Numbered from the stretch's first letter, positions 27,928 through 36,357 are shown. The stretch is 64,000 nucleotides of DNA from Phycisphaeraceae bacterium (GCA_015200025.1 CP054186.1:3088643-3152642); one strand, 5' to 3'. Notes: generated by a model from the letters alone, not told the origin. Numbers and translations: made by a program.

Positions 27928-28866
27928 ATGCGTCTGGGCATCATCGGGATCGATTCGTCGCACACGCCGGTTTTCTCCAACCGCATCAACACGATGCACA
28001 AGGAGGGCCGGACGCCGTGCCGGGTGACGCACCTGTGGGACCCCGGGCGTCACGAGTGGCGTCACCCCGACGGCCCCGAACAATCGGCCCGTGACGTGGC
28101 GAAATGGCGCGAGGACACGGCCAAGGAGGGCGTGACGCCCGTCGGCACGCTCGGAGAACTGCTGTCGAACGTGGACGGCGTGCTGGTGCTGAACATCAAC
28201 GGGCACCGGCACCTGGAACTGGCGGTGGGACCGATCGCCCGCGGGATGCCCACGTACATCGACAAGCCGCTGACGTGCAGCCTCGACCAGGCGAGGGCCT
28301 TGCTCGGGATGACGCGTCAGTACGGGGCGCGGTGCTACTCGGCCAGCAGCCTGCGGTTTATCACCGAGATCCCGAAACTCGACCGGGAGAAACTGGGCGA
28401 GATCGTGGCGATCGACGCCTTCGGCAACGGCGAGGTGCTCGACATGATGCCCGACCTGTGGCATTACGGGTGCCACGCCATCGAGATGGTCGACGCGATC
28501 TTCAAGTGGTCCGGGCAGGGCCCGGGCGTGGCGAAGGTGTCGGCGATCCGCTCGGGGAACGCGACGAGCGGGTACCACCTGCTCGATATGGTCTACCGCG
28601 ACGGCCGATTGGCCCGTCTGCGGATGGACCGCGACGGGGCGTGGGCTTTCGGGGCGACGGTCCACGGCAAGAAGGGTGTCCAGCAGTTCGTGGTCGACTT
28701 TGCGCCGGTGTACACCCGCCTGGTCGAAGGGATGGTCGGCTTCTTCGAGGGGAAGGAGCCGCCGGTCGGCCTCCGGGACATCGTCGAGAACGTGGCGGTG
28801 ATGGAGGCCGGGAACCGCTCGATTTGTTTGGGCGGTGAATGGGTCGAAGTGCCGGAAATCGACTGA
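27928..28866 (+). CDS. Gfo/Idh/MocA family oxidoreductase, atypical N terminus
   Basis: A 312-residue member of the oxidoreductase family. The first strand and turn read GIIGIDSSHTPVF in place of the usual GxGxxG, so the dinucleotide-binding loop is altered. The second family motif is present as YIDKPLT (about residue 111), and WHYGCHAIEMVDAI supplies the conserved catalytic-region His. GGCGGAGG lies six bases before ATG 27928. Related proteins with this SSH start occur in planctomycetes beside sugar genes. Loss of the canonical glycine loop could mean weak or different cofactor binding. The gene ends just upstream of the palindrome and promoter of the next gene. Confidence 0.88.
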   Translation: MRLGIIGIDSSHTPVFSNRINTMHKEGRTPCRVTHLWDPGRHEWRHPDGPEQSARDVAKWREDTAKEGVTPVGTLGELLSNVDGVLVLNINGHRHLELAVGPIARGMPTYIDKPLTCSLDQARALLGMTRQYGARCYSASSLRFITEIPKLDREKLGEIVAIDAFGNGEVLDMMPDLWHYGCHAIEMVDAIFKWSGQGPGVAKVSAIRSGNATSGYHLLDMVYRDGRLARLRMDRDGAWAFGATVHGKKGVQQFVVDFAPVYTRLVEGMVGFFEGKEPPVGLRDIVENVAVMEAGNRSICLGGEWVEVPEID

Positions 28867-28887
28867 TCACCCTTCGGGTCCGAGTGG

Positions 28888-28901
28888 ATATTTCGAAATA
28901 T
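28888..28901. promoter_or_regulatory. Perfect 14-bp AT-rich palindrome, candidate operator
   Basis: ATATTTCGAAATAT is a perfect inverted repeat with twelve A/T of fourteen bases inside very GC-rich DNA. It lies 17-30 bases upstream of the minus-35 box of the NAGPA-type gene, the position of an activator or repressor site. The GntR/LacI-type regulator encoded at 31161 is a candidate binder. Confidence 0.7.
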
Positions 28902-28917
28902 GGACTTTGATCGGGTC

Positions 28918-28946
28918 TTGACCCGTGGGAGCCGTTCGGGCATACT
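28918..28946 (+). promoter_or_regulatory. Promoter of the NAGPA-type glycosidase gene
   Basis: TTGACC (28918-28923) and CATACT (28941-28946) are separated by exactly 17 bases, the best plus-strand sigma-70-like promoter in the window. The minus-35 box lies inside a CGGGTC/GACCCG inverted repeat (28912-28925). Just downstream comes GTCTTATAGAA (28953-28963), also found at 7818, then the small palindrome GAATATTC. Predicted transcription starts near 28953, leaving a leader of about 47 bases. Confidence 0.75.
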
Positions 28947-28999
28947 GCGGAAGTCTTATAGAATATTCATCGACCGCGGGGTGGGTCAGGCGGGAACCG

Positions 29000-29971
29000 T
29001 TGTCAACGTCGTTTCACTCAATCCGGAATCTCACGGCGGCGTGCGTACTCGCATCGTCGTGGGGTGTTTCTGCGTGGGCGGGGCCGGAGTCTTCTCCGAT
29101 CCGGGTTGAAGCGATCGAGCGCCGGGCCGAGGGCGGGGTGATCCGTGGGTACGCCGCGGAGGTGGACCTGACGCACCCGGCGGTCGAGATCGTGGTGAGC
29201 GGGGCGGCGGCGGAGGGGGTGAGGGCGAAGGACGCGAAGATCGAGGCCGAGTTGATCGCGTGCGACGCGTGGGCGTCGCGTGAGGGGCTTTCGCTGGCGG
29301 TGAACGCGAACTTTTTCGGGTGGGTGCGTGACGGCGGCGGGAGCGTGCTCGGGGCGGAGGTGATCGGGCTGCTGGTGACGGACGGTGAGGTGGTGTCGGG
29401 GCCGCGCGTGACCGGGGAGGGGCCGACGAAGGCGGGCGATCCCGCGTTGGTGTTCGACATCAACGGTCGGGCGTCGGTGCGTGCGGTGGCCGGGGTGAGC
29501 GAGGACGAACGGGAGACGGTGTGGGACGCGGTGGCGGGGGTCGGGGCGTCGGGGGCCGAGCCGGGGACGCTGCTGGTCGAGGGCGGGAAGCCCACCGGGG
29601 AGACGGCGCGTGTGGACCCCGAGAAGCGTCACCCGCGGACGGCGGCGGGCGTGAACAAGGACGGGACGCGGCTGATCCTGCTGGTGATCGACGGTCGGCG
29701 CGAGGGCCACAGCGTGGGTGCGACGCTGCCCGAGGCGGCGTCGATATTGGTGGAGCGTGGGGCGTGGGCGGGGCTGAACCTGGACGGTGGCGGGTCGAGT
29801 TCGTTCTGGTACGACCCGACGCCGGGGGCGGACGGCGACGAGGTGAAGAACCGTCCGAGCGACGGGGCGTTCCGCCCGGTCGCGGGGCTGCTCGGGGTGA
29901 AGATCCGCGGGCGGTGCGGGGTGGTGGATGGGCCGGGGGGTGACAAGCCGGGGGGTGAGAAGAAGGAGTAA
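29000..29971 (+). CDS. Exported phosphodiester glycosidase family protein (NAGPA type)
   Basis: A member of the PF09992 family, named for the mammalian enzyme that uncovers mannose 6-phosphate by removing N-acetylglucosamine; bacterial members are exported and act on cell-wall or polysaccharide phosphodiesters. Family motifs are NANFFGW, PRTAAGVNKDG, LLVIDGR and LNLDGGGSSSFWYD. The frame opens at GTG 28925, but that lies upstream of the predicted transcription start. A TTG at 29000 follows AGGCGG by six bases and opens a good signal peptide ending GVSAWA, giving 323 residues. The start is therefore inferred. The gene has its own promoter and a nearby palindrome, so its expression is probably regulated by sugar supply. 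Confidence 0.85.
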   Translation: MSTSFHSIRNLTAACVLASSWGVSAWAGPESSPIRVEAIERRAEGGVIRGYAAEVDLTHPAVEIVVSGAAAEGVRAKDAKIEAELIACDAWASREGLSLAVNANFFGWVRDGGGSVLGAEVIGLLVTDGEVVSGPRVTGEGPTKAGDPALVFDINGRASVRAVAGVSEDERETVWDAVAGVGASGAEPGTLLVEGGKPTGETARVDPEKRHPRTAAGVNKDGTRLILLVIDGRREGHSVGATLPEAASILVERGAWAGLNLDGGGSSSFWYDPTPGADGDEVKNRPSDGAFRPVAGLLGVKIRGRCGVVDGPGGDKPGGEKKE

Positions 29972-30058
29972 GCCCGCGCGGAGTGTTCGTTGAGCGGGGT
30001 GTTCCCGCGGAGCTCCGTCGGCGAGAGAGGCGTAGGAACGAGAGACAGGAGACGCGAG

Positions 30059-31111
30059 ATGAGAACGATGACGAGCGTGCTGGCGTGTGTGGCGCTGGCG
30101 GGAGCGGCGACGGCGGACCTGAACCTGGTGGAGCTCAAGCGGATCGACCTGTCGGGCCAGTTCGGGCAGACGACGCCGAACGGGACGAGCATCGGCGCGG
30201 TGGCGTGGGACGGGAGCAGCGCGTGGGTGGCGGGCTTCAACAACGCCGGGGCGGGGGCGAGCGCGGGGATCTTCCGCGTGTCGGACGCGCTCGGGGCGCA
30301 CTCGATCGGCGGGACCTTCGGGTCGCTGGCGACGCCCGCGCTCCGCGGGTACAGCGGGCTGGACATCAAGAACGGGAGGCTGGTGGCCGCGTACGACAAC
30401 GGCGGGGCGAGCGCCAACGGGATCGCGTCGTGGGACGTGGCGACGCAGACGCAGAACTGGGCCAAGAACGCCCGGGGCTCGTCGGGCGTGGCGTACGACC
30501 CGGGCTTCAACGGCGCGGACGAGGGCGTGGCGTGGACGACCTTCGGGTCGGGGCGTCGGGCGCTGCAGAACGCGGCGACCGGGGCCGACATCTACACGAC
30601 GGCCAATGGGATGATCATCAACGACGGCGCCGGGACGTTCTGGCGCGGGATCGACTTCGACGACGCGACGGGGAACCTGTACGCCCGCCGGAGCAACGGG
30701 CTGATCAAGACCACCCGCACGGGCGGGAACAGCGGCGTGGCATCGACGCTGGTGGCGTTCAACGCGGCGGCGGACTTCGTCTCCGGGCACAACCTCGCCT
30801 TCATGGGCGGGACGGTCGAGGGCGACGTGATCCTCTTCAACGATCGCCTGTCCGCGGCCTCGGGGCAGGGGTTCCTCTCGGTCATGAAGGCCGTGACCTC
30901 TTCGGGGGCGGCGGTCACGCTCGACTGGACGCTGCTCTCCCCGGTGGCGGACGGGAACGGGTACTACTCGTTCAGCTACCATGCGGCGTCGCAGACGCTG
31001 GCGGTGGCGGACTTCGCGAACAACACCCTGCATATCTTCGCGGTCCCCGCGCCCGGAGCGGCGGGATTGCTCGGGCTGGCGGGCCTGGCGGCGCTGCGTC
31101 GCCGGCGGTAA
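30059..31111 (+). CDS. PEP-CTERM-like surface-sorted protein
   Basis: A 350-residue exported protein. It has a short signal peptide (MRTMTSVLACVALAGAATA), a beta-rich body with repeated Trp/Gly/Asp patterns suggesting a propeller, and a C-terminal tripartite sorting signal: PAPGAAG, a hydrophobic GLLGLAGLAAL stretch and RRRR. Such tails are cut by exosortase/archaeosortase-type enzymes and attach proteins to the surface or matrix. AGGAG lies nine bases before ATG 30059. Codon use resembles the neighbours. The biological role of the body is unknown. It lies between the NAGPA-type gene and the sugar regulator, and no exosortase gene is in the window. Confidence 0.85.
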   Translation: MRTMTSVLACVALAGAATADLNLVELKRIDLSGQFGQTTPNGTSIGAVAWDGSSAWVAGFNNAGAGASAGIFRVSDALGAHSIGGTFGSLATPALRGYSGLDIKNGRLVAAYDNGGASANGIASWDVATQTQNWAKNARGSSGVAYDPGFNGADEGVAWTTFGSGRRALQNAATGADIYTTANGMIINDGAGTFWRGIDFDDATGNLYARRSNGLIKTTRTGGNSGVASTLVAFNAAADFVSGHNLAFMGGTVEGDVILFNDRLSAASGQGFLSVMKAVTSSGAAVTLDWTLLSPVADGNGYYSFSYHAASQTLAVADFANNTLHIFAVPAPGAAGLLGLAGLAALRRRR

Positions 31112-31160
31112 GGTGAATCGACCTCTCCCGGGCCGGCGGAGACGCCGATCCGGGGTTTGC

Positions 31161-32294
31161 ATGGAAGAGCCGATCGTGAACGTGGATCGCAGGCCGGGCC
31201 GGCCGTTGTTCGTGGCGGTGAAGGAGGCGGTGCGCGAGGCGATCGAGCAGGGTCGATTCGCGCCGGGCGAACGCCTGCCCAGCACCAAGGCGCTGGCGGT
31301 GCAGCTGGACGTATCGCTGGTGACGGTGCACCGGGCGATGCTGGAGCTGGTGGCGTCGGGGGTGCTGCGTCGCGGGCAGGGGAAGGGCACGTTCGTCCAC
31401 GAGGATTACGCGAAGCGGCAGACGCCCGCGCACGGGCTGCGGGCGGGGCTGGTGTTCCACCGGGAGTCGTCCTTGGCGGACCCGTACCACAGCCAGGTGC
31501 TCGAAGGGGTGAGGCAGCAGGCCGAGGAGTCCGGGGTGGACCTGGTGCTGCTGCGGTTCGGGGAGGACCCCAGGAACGAGTGCCAGGGGTACATCTACGT
31601 GAACCCGTTCCCCGACCAGTTGGACCGCCCGCTGCGGTTCGGCCGCGGGGTCTCGCGCGGGCGGAACGAGGGACTCCCGATCGTGGTGGTGGGGGCCAGG
31701 TCGGACCGCACGGGCGTGGCGAGCGTGGATACGGACAACGTGGACATCGGGGCGTCGGCGGCGCGGCACCTCAGCGCGCAGGGGCACACGCGGGTGGGGT
31801 TCGTCGGCGGGGTGGGCACGGTGAGCAACGACGCGGACCGGTGGGCGGGGTTCCGCGCGACGGCCGACCGCCTGGGGATGAAAGTCGACGAATCGCACGT
31901 GATCCGTCACGCCGGATGGCGTCTCGACGCGGCGTCGGTGGGCCGGCTCGTGGTCATGCTGACGGCGCCGCGGGCGGAGCGTCCGACGGCGGTTTTCGCG
32001 GCGGGGTACTACTTCGCGCTCGACACGTACGAGGCGGCGGGCGCGGCGGGCCTGCGGATCCCCGAGGACCTGTCGGTGATCGGGGTCGACGACCCGCCCA
32101 GCGCGGTGCACTTGTCTCCGCCGCTGACGACGTTCCGCCAGCCGCTGCTCAAGGTCGGGAGGCTCGCGGTGACGGAGTTGTGCGACGTGGTGCTGCGCGG
32201 GGAGGGTCTCCCGCAGCGGACGTCGCTGAGCGCGGAGTTGGTCGTCCGTCGGTCGGTTCGGGAGCCCTCGGTGGTCGAGCCCACGGGGTGTTGA
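31161..32294 (+). CDS. Transcriptional regulator with GntR-type DNA-binding and LacI-type sugar-binding domains
   Basis: A 377-residue regulator with the AraR-like domain order. Residues about 10-80 form a GntR winged helix (GERLPSTKALAVQLDVS, then SGVLRRGQGKGTFV). Residues about 95-365 form a periplasmic-binding-protein-like sugar domain of the LacI/GalR type (GHTRVGFVGG, LSVIGVDDPPSAVHLSPPLTT). Such proteins usually repress sugar uptake genes until a sugar binds. ATG 31161 begins the recognisable domain; the frame upstream overlaps the PEP-CTERM gene and is not homologous. The pseudopilin gene starts 35 bases after its stop and the transporter genes follow, so it very likely controls this operon. 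The palindrome at 28888 is a possible site. Confidence 0.93.
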   Translation: MEEPIVNVDRRPGRPLFVAVKEAVREAIEQGRFAPGERLPSTKALAVQLDVSLVTVHRAMLELVASGVLRRGQGKGTFVHEDYAKRQTPAHGLRAGLVFHRESSLADPYHSQVLEGVRQQAEESGVDLVLLRFGEDPRNECQGYIYVNPFPDQLDRPLRFGRGVSRGRNEGLPIVVVGARSDRTGVASVDTDNVDIGASAARHLSAQGHTRVGFVGGVGTVSNDADRWAGFRATADRLGMKVDESHVIRHAGWRLDAASVGRLVVMLTAPRAERPTAVFAAGYYFALDTYEAAGAAGLRIPEDLSVIGVDDPPSAVHLSPPLTTFRQPLLKVGRLAVTELCDVVLRGEGLPQRTSLSAELVVRRSVREPSVVEPTGC

Positions 32295-32329
32295 ATGGCG
32301 CCGCCTCGGGGGGCGGGGAGGAGGTCCGG

Positions 32330-33187
32330 ATGATGATGGATCGGGCTGATCGTCGGGGGTTCACGCTGATCGAGCTCCTGGTGGTGATCGCGATCATCGC
32401 GCTCTTGATCGGGATCCTGCTCCCGGCGCTGGGGCGGGCGAGGGACTCGGCGCGGAACATCAAGTGCCAGGCGAACGTGAACGGGCTGGTCAAGGCGCTG
32501 GTGCTCTACAGCGGGGACTACAAGAGCAAGTTCCCGCCCAACAACAACGACACGCGGGAGTATTGGTACGACGAGCAACGGATCGGGATGTACCTCCCGC
32601 AGCTGAGCGACGTGGACGCGCCGGCGGGGGGCAACGTGACGGTGGGCGGGGGGATCATGATGTGCCCGAACCACCCCAGCGCCGGGCGTTCGTACACCAT
32701 GAACTATTGGGGCAGCAGCGCGGTCAACGGCGGTCGGGCGCCGATGGGCCAGTTCGGGCGGTGGTTCGACGCGGTGGTGGACCGCTCGTCGGACGTGCTG
32801 CTGATCGGCGAGGCCTGGGGGCTCTCCTCGGGCGGGTCGGGGCGTGACCGGTGGTTCACCAACTCGGCGATCGGGATCCAGGGCCGGCCCGGTGAGCGGT
32901 TCGGCGGCGGGGGCGGCGTCAACGATTTCCCGGGCGACTGGGACGGGGGCCGCTCCGGGCGAGCCCCCGAGTTCCCGGGGACGGATTCGCCCCGGAGTTA
33001 CATCCCGTACTACCGCCACCCCAAGAAGGACAAGGCCCCGCTCGAACCGATGGGCTCGGCGAACTTCGGGTTCGCCGACGGGCACACGGCGTTGTGGCGT
33101 CACGACAACCTCTACAACCCCAACGGCCGGAGCACGCTCAAAGTGTTGTGGTCGATGGTCGACGAGCAGGTCGAGTCCAGGCCTTGA
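32330..33187 (+). CDS. Type IV pseudopilin-like protein, DUF1559-style
   Basis: A 285-residue protein with a class III prepilin leader: the cleavage/methylation motif RRGFTLIELLVVIAIIALL, where cleavage is expected after the Gly and Phe becomes the methylated first residue. The hydrophobic stalk is followed by a large globular part rich in Gly, Trp and Tyr, ending with FGFADGHTALWRH, the H-x-DG type feature of planctomycete DUF1559 proteins. GGGGAGGAGG lies just upstream; three ATG codons in a row (32330, 32333, 32336) compete for the start. It sits between the sugar regulator and the transporter genes, and its stop overlaps the next start (TGATG). This suggests a surface pilus-like component made together with the sugar importer. 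Confidence 0.92.
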   Translation: MMMDRADRRGFTLIELLVVIAIIALLIGILLPALGRARDSARNIKCQANVNGLVKALVLYSGDYKSKFPPNNNDTREYWYDEQRIGMYLPQLSDVDAPAGGNVTVGGGIMMCPNHPSAGRSYTMNYWGSSAVNGGRAPMGQFGRWFDAVVDRSSDVLLIGEAWGLSSGGSGRDRWFTNSAIGIQGRPGERFGGGGGVNDFPGDWDGGRSGRAPEFPGTDSPRSYIPYYRHPKKDKAPLEPMGSANFGFADGHTALWRHDNLYNPNGRSTLKVLWSMVDEQVESRP

Positions 33188-34647
33188 TGAGGCGGGCCGA
33201 CATGCCCGGGGTCTCGGAGATCGGGGCGGACGAAGGGCGTCGTCGCGCGCTGGTGGCCGCGCTCGCCGCCGGGCTCGCGCCGGTCGTGCCCGGCGTCCTT
33301 TCGGGGTGCCGTGGGCGTCCGGAGGGTGAGATCGAGTTCTGGACCCTCGCGTTGCGGCCGTGGTTCGATGACTACATCGCGGAGCGGCTCGACGCGTTCG
33401 GGGCGGAGCGGGCGGGGAAGGCCTCGGGGACACGGGTGACGTGGGTGGACGTCCCGTTCGAGGCGTTGCAGCGGAAACTGATGGCGTCGGCGTCGGCGGG
33501 TCGGCCTCCCGACGTGGTCAACATGTCGGACCTGAATTTCGCGAGGTTCGCGGGGCTCGGGGCGTTAAGGCCTTTGGACGACGTGATCCCGGGCGACGCC
33601 GGGGCGAGGTACCTCGCGGGGGCGCTGGGGTTGTGCCGGTTGGCGGGGCCGGGCGGGCGTCGGAGGCTGATGGGGGTGCCGTGGTACGTGACGCCGCAGG
33701 TGACGATCGTGAACCGGCGTCTGGTCGAGGCGGGCGGGCTGCGCGTCGCCGACGTGCCGCTGCGGTGGCGCGGGCTGCTGGGGCTGGCGGGCGAGTTCCG
33801 GCGGCGGACGGGCGGGTTTTTACTGAGCCAATCGCTCGGGGATGAATCGCAGATCCTGATCATGATGATGGGCGACGGGGTGAGCCCGCTTCGCGTCGAG
33901 CACGGGCGTTTGCGCGGGGCGCTCTCACGCGGCCCGGCGTTGGAGTATGCCGCGCTGTGGGTCGGGGCGTACCGGGAAGGCGCGTTGCCCCGTGCGGCGG
34001 GGACCACGGGGCACAAACACCTGATCGAGATGTACCAGGGCGGTCGGCTGGGGCTGATCTGCACCGGGCCGAGCTTCCTGTCGAGGATCGAGGGGGCGGC
34101 GCCGGGGGTGTACGCGGAGTCGGAGGTGGCCGAGGGGGTGACGGGCTCGCTGGGCCGCGGGCACCTCCCGGTGATGATCCTCGGGGTCGGGGCGGGGACA
34201 CGCGACGCGGAGGCGGCCGCCGCGCTCGCGTGGTTCATGACGAGCCCCGAATCGCAGACCGAGTTCTGCCGGCGAGCGGCGATCATGCCCAGCAGCCTCG
34301 CGAGCCTTTCGGACCCATACTTCGCGGGTTTGGACGGCGGGGGCGGGGTGGGGCTGGCCGAGCGGGGTCGGCGGATCGCGGCGAGCGGGCTGACGCGGGG
34401 GACGGCGTTCACGGTGTCGCACGAATCATGGCCCGAGCTGCGGCGGCTTTTCGAGGCGGGGATGAAGCGGGTCCTGCTGAACGGGGCGGAACTGGCCGCC
34501 GAGATGAAGCGGGTCGACGCGGAGTGGGACGAGGTGCTCTCGGCGGGCCCGGCGGTGGGGCTGGAGGTCATGCCGATGATCGAGGGCGTACGGTGGGGGG
34601 AGGGGCAAGGTGAGGGCGGCGGCGGGGAGCGCGGAGGATCGGCGTGA
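33187..34647 (+). CDS. Sugar ABC transporter substrate-binding lipoprotein (family 1)
   Basis: The solute receptor of a carbohydrate importer, 486 residues. A twin-arginine-like GRRRALVAALAAG region leads to a lipobox LSGC, so the mature protein is probably a lipid-anchored receptor, possibly exported folded by Tat (inference). The body is an extracellular-solute-binding family 1 protein: IEFWTLALRPW, VNMSDLNFARFAGLGALRPLDD, GVPWYVTPQVTIVN and WFMTSPESQTEF. Its ATG overlaps the pseudopilin stop, and its stop overlaps the GTG of the first permease, so these genes are translationally coupled. It is longer than typical MalE-like proteins (about 420). The sugar is unknown. Confidence 0.92.
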   Translation: MRRADMPGVSEIGADEGRRRALVAALAAGLAPVVPGVLSGCRGRPEGEIEFWTLALRPWFDDYIAERLDAFGAERAGKASGTRVTWVDVPFEALQRKLMASASAGRPPDVVNMSDLNFARFAGLGALRPLDDVIPGDAGARYLAGALGLCRLAGPGGRRRLMGVPWYVTPQVTIVNRRLVEAGGLRVADVPLRWRGLLGLAGEFRRRTGGFLLSQSLGDESQILIMMMGDGVSPLRVEHGRLRGALSRGPALEYAALWVGAYREGALPRAAGTTGHKHLIEMYQGGRLGLICTGPSFLSRIEGAAPGVYAESEVAEGVTGSLGRGHLPVMILGVGAGTRDAEAAAALAWFMTSPESQTEFCRRAAIMPSSLASLSDPYFAGLDGGGGVGLAERGRRIAASGLTRGTAFTVSHESWPELRRLFEAGMKRVLLNGAELAAEMKRVDAEWDEVLSAGPAVGLEVMPMIEGVRWGEGQGEGGGGERGGSA

Positions 34648-35546
34648 GCGCGGGCCGCGAGCATCACCGGTTGGCCCCGCTGGCGTTCCTGGCGCCGGCC
34701 GTGGTGGTGCTGGGGGTGTTTTTCGCGTGGGGGTTCGCTAGGGTCGCGTGGTACAGCCTGACGGATACCTCCGCGTTCTCGGGCGGCGATTTCGTGGGCG
34801 CGGACAACTACCGGCGTCTGCTGACGACGGGCCTGTTCGTCGCGTGCCTGATCAATAGCGTGGCGTACCTGGCCGTCACGCCGCTGATCGCCGGTGTGGC
34901 GCTCGTGGCGGCGATGTGCGTGGCGTCGGAGGTCAAGGGGTCGAGGTGGCTTCGGGCGGTCTTTTTCCTCCCGGTGGTGACCCCGACGATCGTGGCCGCC
35001 CTGGCGTGGCGGGCTCTTTACGACGAGAACGACGGGCTGCTCAACACGGCGTTGGAGTGGTTCGGGCTGGGGCCGGTGGGGTGGCTCTCGGAGCGGCCGT
35101 GGACGCTGATCTCGGCGATGCTGGTGACGTTGTGGAAGGGCTTCGGGTTCTACATGCTGGTGCTCCTGGGGGCCCTGCTCGCGGTCCCGCGTGAGCAGCG
35201 CGAGGCGGCGGCCCTCGACGGGGCGTCGCGCTGGGGCGTCTTCCGCCACGTCGTGCTGCCCTCGATCCGCCCGGCCCTGGTCCTGGTCATGGTCGTCTCG
35301 GCGATCTCGGCGCTCAAGGTCTTCGACGAGGTCTTCGTGACCATCCGCGGGGCGCCGCTCGAGCACCAGACCGTCGTCCCGCTGGTCTACGAACTGGCCT
35401 TCGAGCAGGGGCGGTTCGGGCTGGCGTCGGCCGCGGGGTGCGTGCTGTTCGTGGTGGTCCTCGGGCTGAGCCTGCTGAACCTGTGGCTCGGTCGCGGAGA
35501 TGGCCAGGGCCGCCCGCGCGGGGTGTCGGGAGGCAAGGCACGATGA
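34644..35546 (+). CDS. Sugar ABC transporter permease, MalF/UgpA type
   Basis: First membrane subunit of the importer, 300 residues with six predicted membrane helices. The EAA loop that docks to the ATPase reads EAAALDGASRWGVFRHVVLPSIRPAL. The family N-terminal region SLTDTSAFSGGDFVGADNYRRLL is also recognisable as the start of a MalF-type periplasmic loop. The GTG start overlaps the stop of the receptor gene by four bases (GTGA), and its own stop overlaps the ATG of the second permease. No large MalF-type periplasmic insertion is present, which fits the UgpA/AraP subgroup. Confidence 0.94.
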   Translation: MSAGREHHRLAPLAFLAPAVVVLGVFFAWGFARVAWYSLTDTSAFSGGDFVGADNYRRLLTTGLFVACLINSVAYLAVTPLIAGVALVAAMCVASEVKGSRWLRAVFFLPVVTPTIVAALAWRALYDENDGLLNTALEWFGLGPVGWLSERPWTLISAMLVTLWKGFGFYMLVLLGALLAVPREQREAAALDGASRWGVFRHVVLPSIRPALVLVMVVSAISALKVFDEVFVTIRGAPLEHQTVVPLVYELAFEQGRFGLASAAGCVLFVVVLGLSLLNLWLGRGDGQGRPRGVSGGKAR

Positions 35547-36352
35547 TCGACCGACGCCCGCCGATGGTCTGGGCCTGGTGGTACGCCGTCGCCGCGGTGC
35601 TGGTGTGCGTCGCCGTCGGTCCCGCGGCGTACCTCGTGCTCGCGTCCGTGGCGACGCGGGACGCCTCGGGCGGGGTGTCGTGGTCGTTCGCCGCGTACGC
35701 CTCGGCGTGGCGTGACGGGAAGCTCGGCGGGCCGCTGGTCAACTCGATCTTGGTGACCGCGGCGCGGGCGGCGTTGAACGTGATCATCGCGGCGATGGCG
35801 GCGTACCCGCTGGCGCGGATGCGCTTCCGCGGGCGGGACACCGTCTTCGTGCTGCTGCTGGCGACGATGATGATCCCCGAGCAGGTGGTGGTGGTCCCGA
35901 TGTTCAGGACCGTGGTGGGTCTTGGGCTCTTCGACACCCTCGCGGCGGTCGTGGTGCCCTTCAGCGTGACGGCGCTGGGGATCTACCTCTGCCGGCAGGC
36001 CTTCGCGCAGATCCCGATGGAGATGGAAGAGGCCGCCCGGATGGACGGGGCCGGCTCGCTGCGGGTCTGGTGGCACGTGATGCTCCCGCTCTCGGCGCCG
36101 ACGCTCTCGACGCTGGCGCTGTTCAGCGTGATCGGGGCGTGGTCGGACCTGTTGTGGCCGCTGATCGTGCTCCAGAGCCGCGAGCACGCGACGCTGCCCG
36201 TGGCGATCTCGGGGCTGATGGGCCAGTTCGCGACCGACGCCCGTGTGGCGTACGCGGCGAGCGTGCTGGCGCTGGTGCCCATCGTGCTGGTGTTAGCGGC
36301 CGCCCAACGCTTCATGCGGTCCGACGTGCTGGGCGGGGCGGTGAAAGGCTAA
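35543..36352 (+). CDS. Sugar ABC transporter permease, MalG/UgpE type
   Basis: Second membrane subunit, 269 residues and six predicted helices. The EAA motif is EEAARMDGAGSLRVWWHVMLPLSAP, and the MalG-type start PAAYLVLASVATRD is visible. ATG 35543 overlaps the stop of the first permease (ATGA); a longer frame upstream lies within that gene. The ATP-hydrolysing subunit is missing from this operon: the next gene encodes a flavoprotein. As in many bacteria, a shared MsmK/MsmX-like ATPase encoded elsewhere must energise the importer. Confidence 0.94.
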   Translation: MIDRRPPMVWAWWYAVAAVLVCVAVGPAAYLVLASVATRDASGGVSWSFAAYASAWRDGKLGGPLVNSILVTAARAALNVIIAAMAAYPLARMRFRGRDTVFVLLLATMMIPEQVVVVPMFRTVVGLGLFDTLAAVVVPFSVTALGIYLCRQAFAQIPMEMEEAARMDGAGSLRVWWHVMLPLSAPTLSTLALFSVIGAWSDLLWPLIVLQSREHATLPVAISGLMGQFATDARVAYAASVLALVPIVLVLAAAQRFMRSDVLGGAVKG

Positions 36353-36357
36353 GACCG

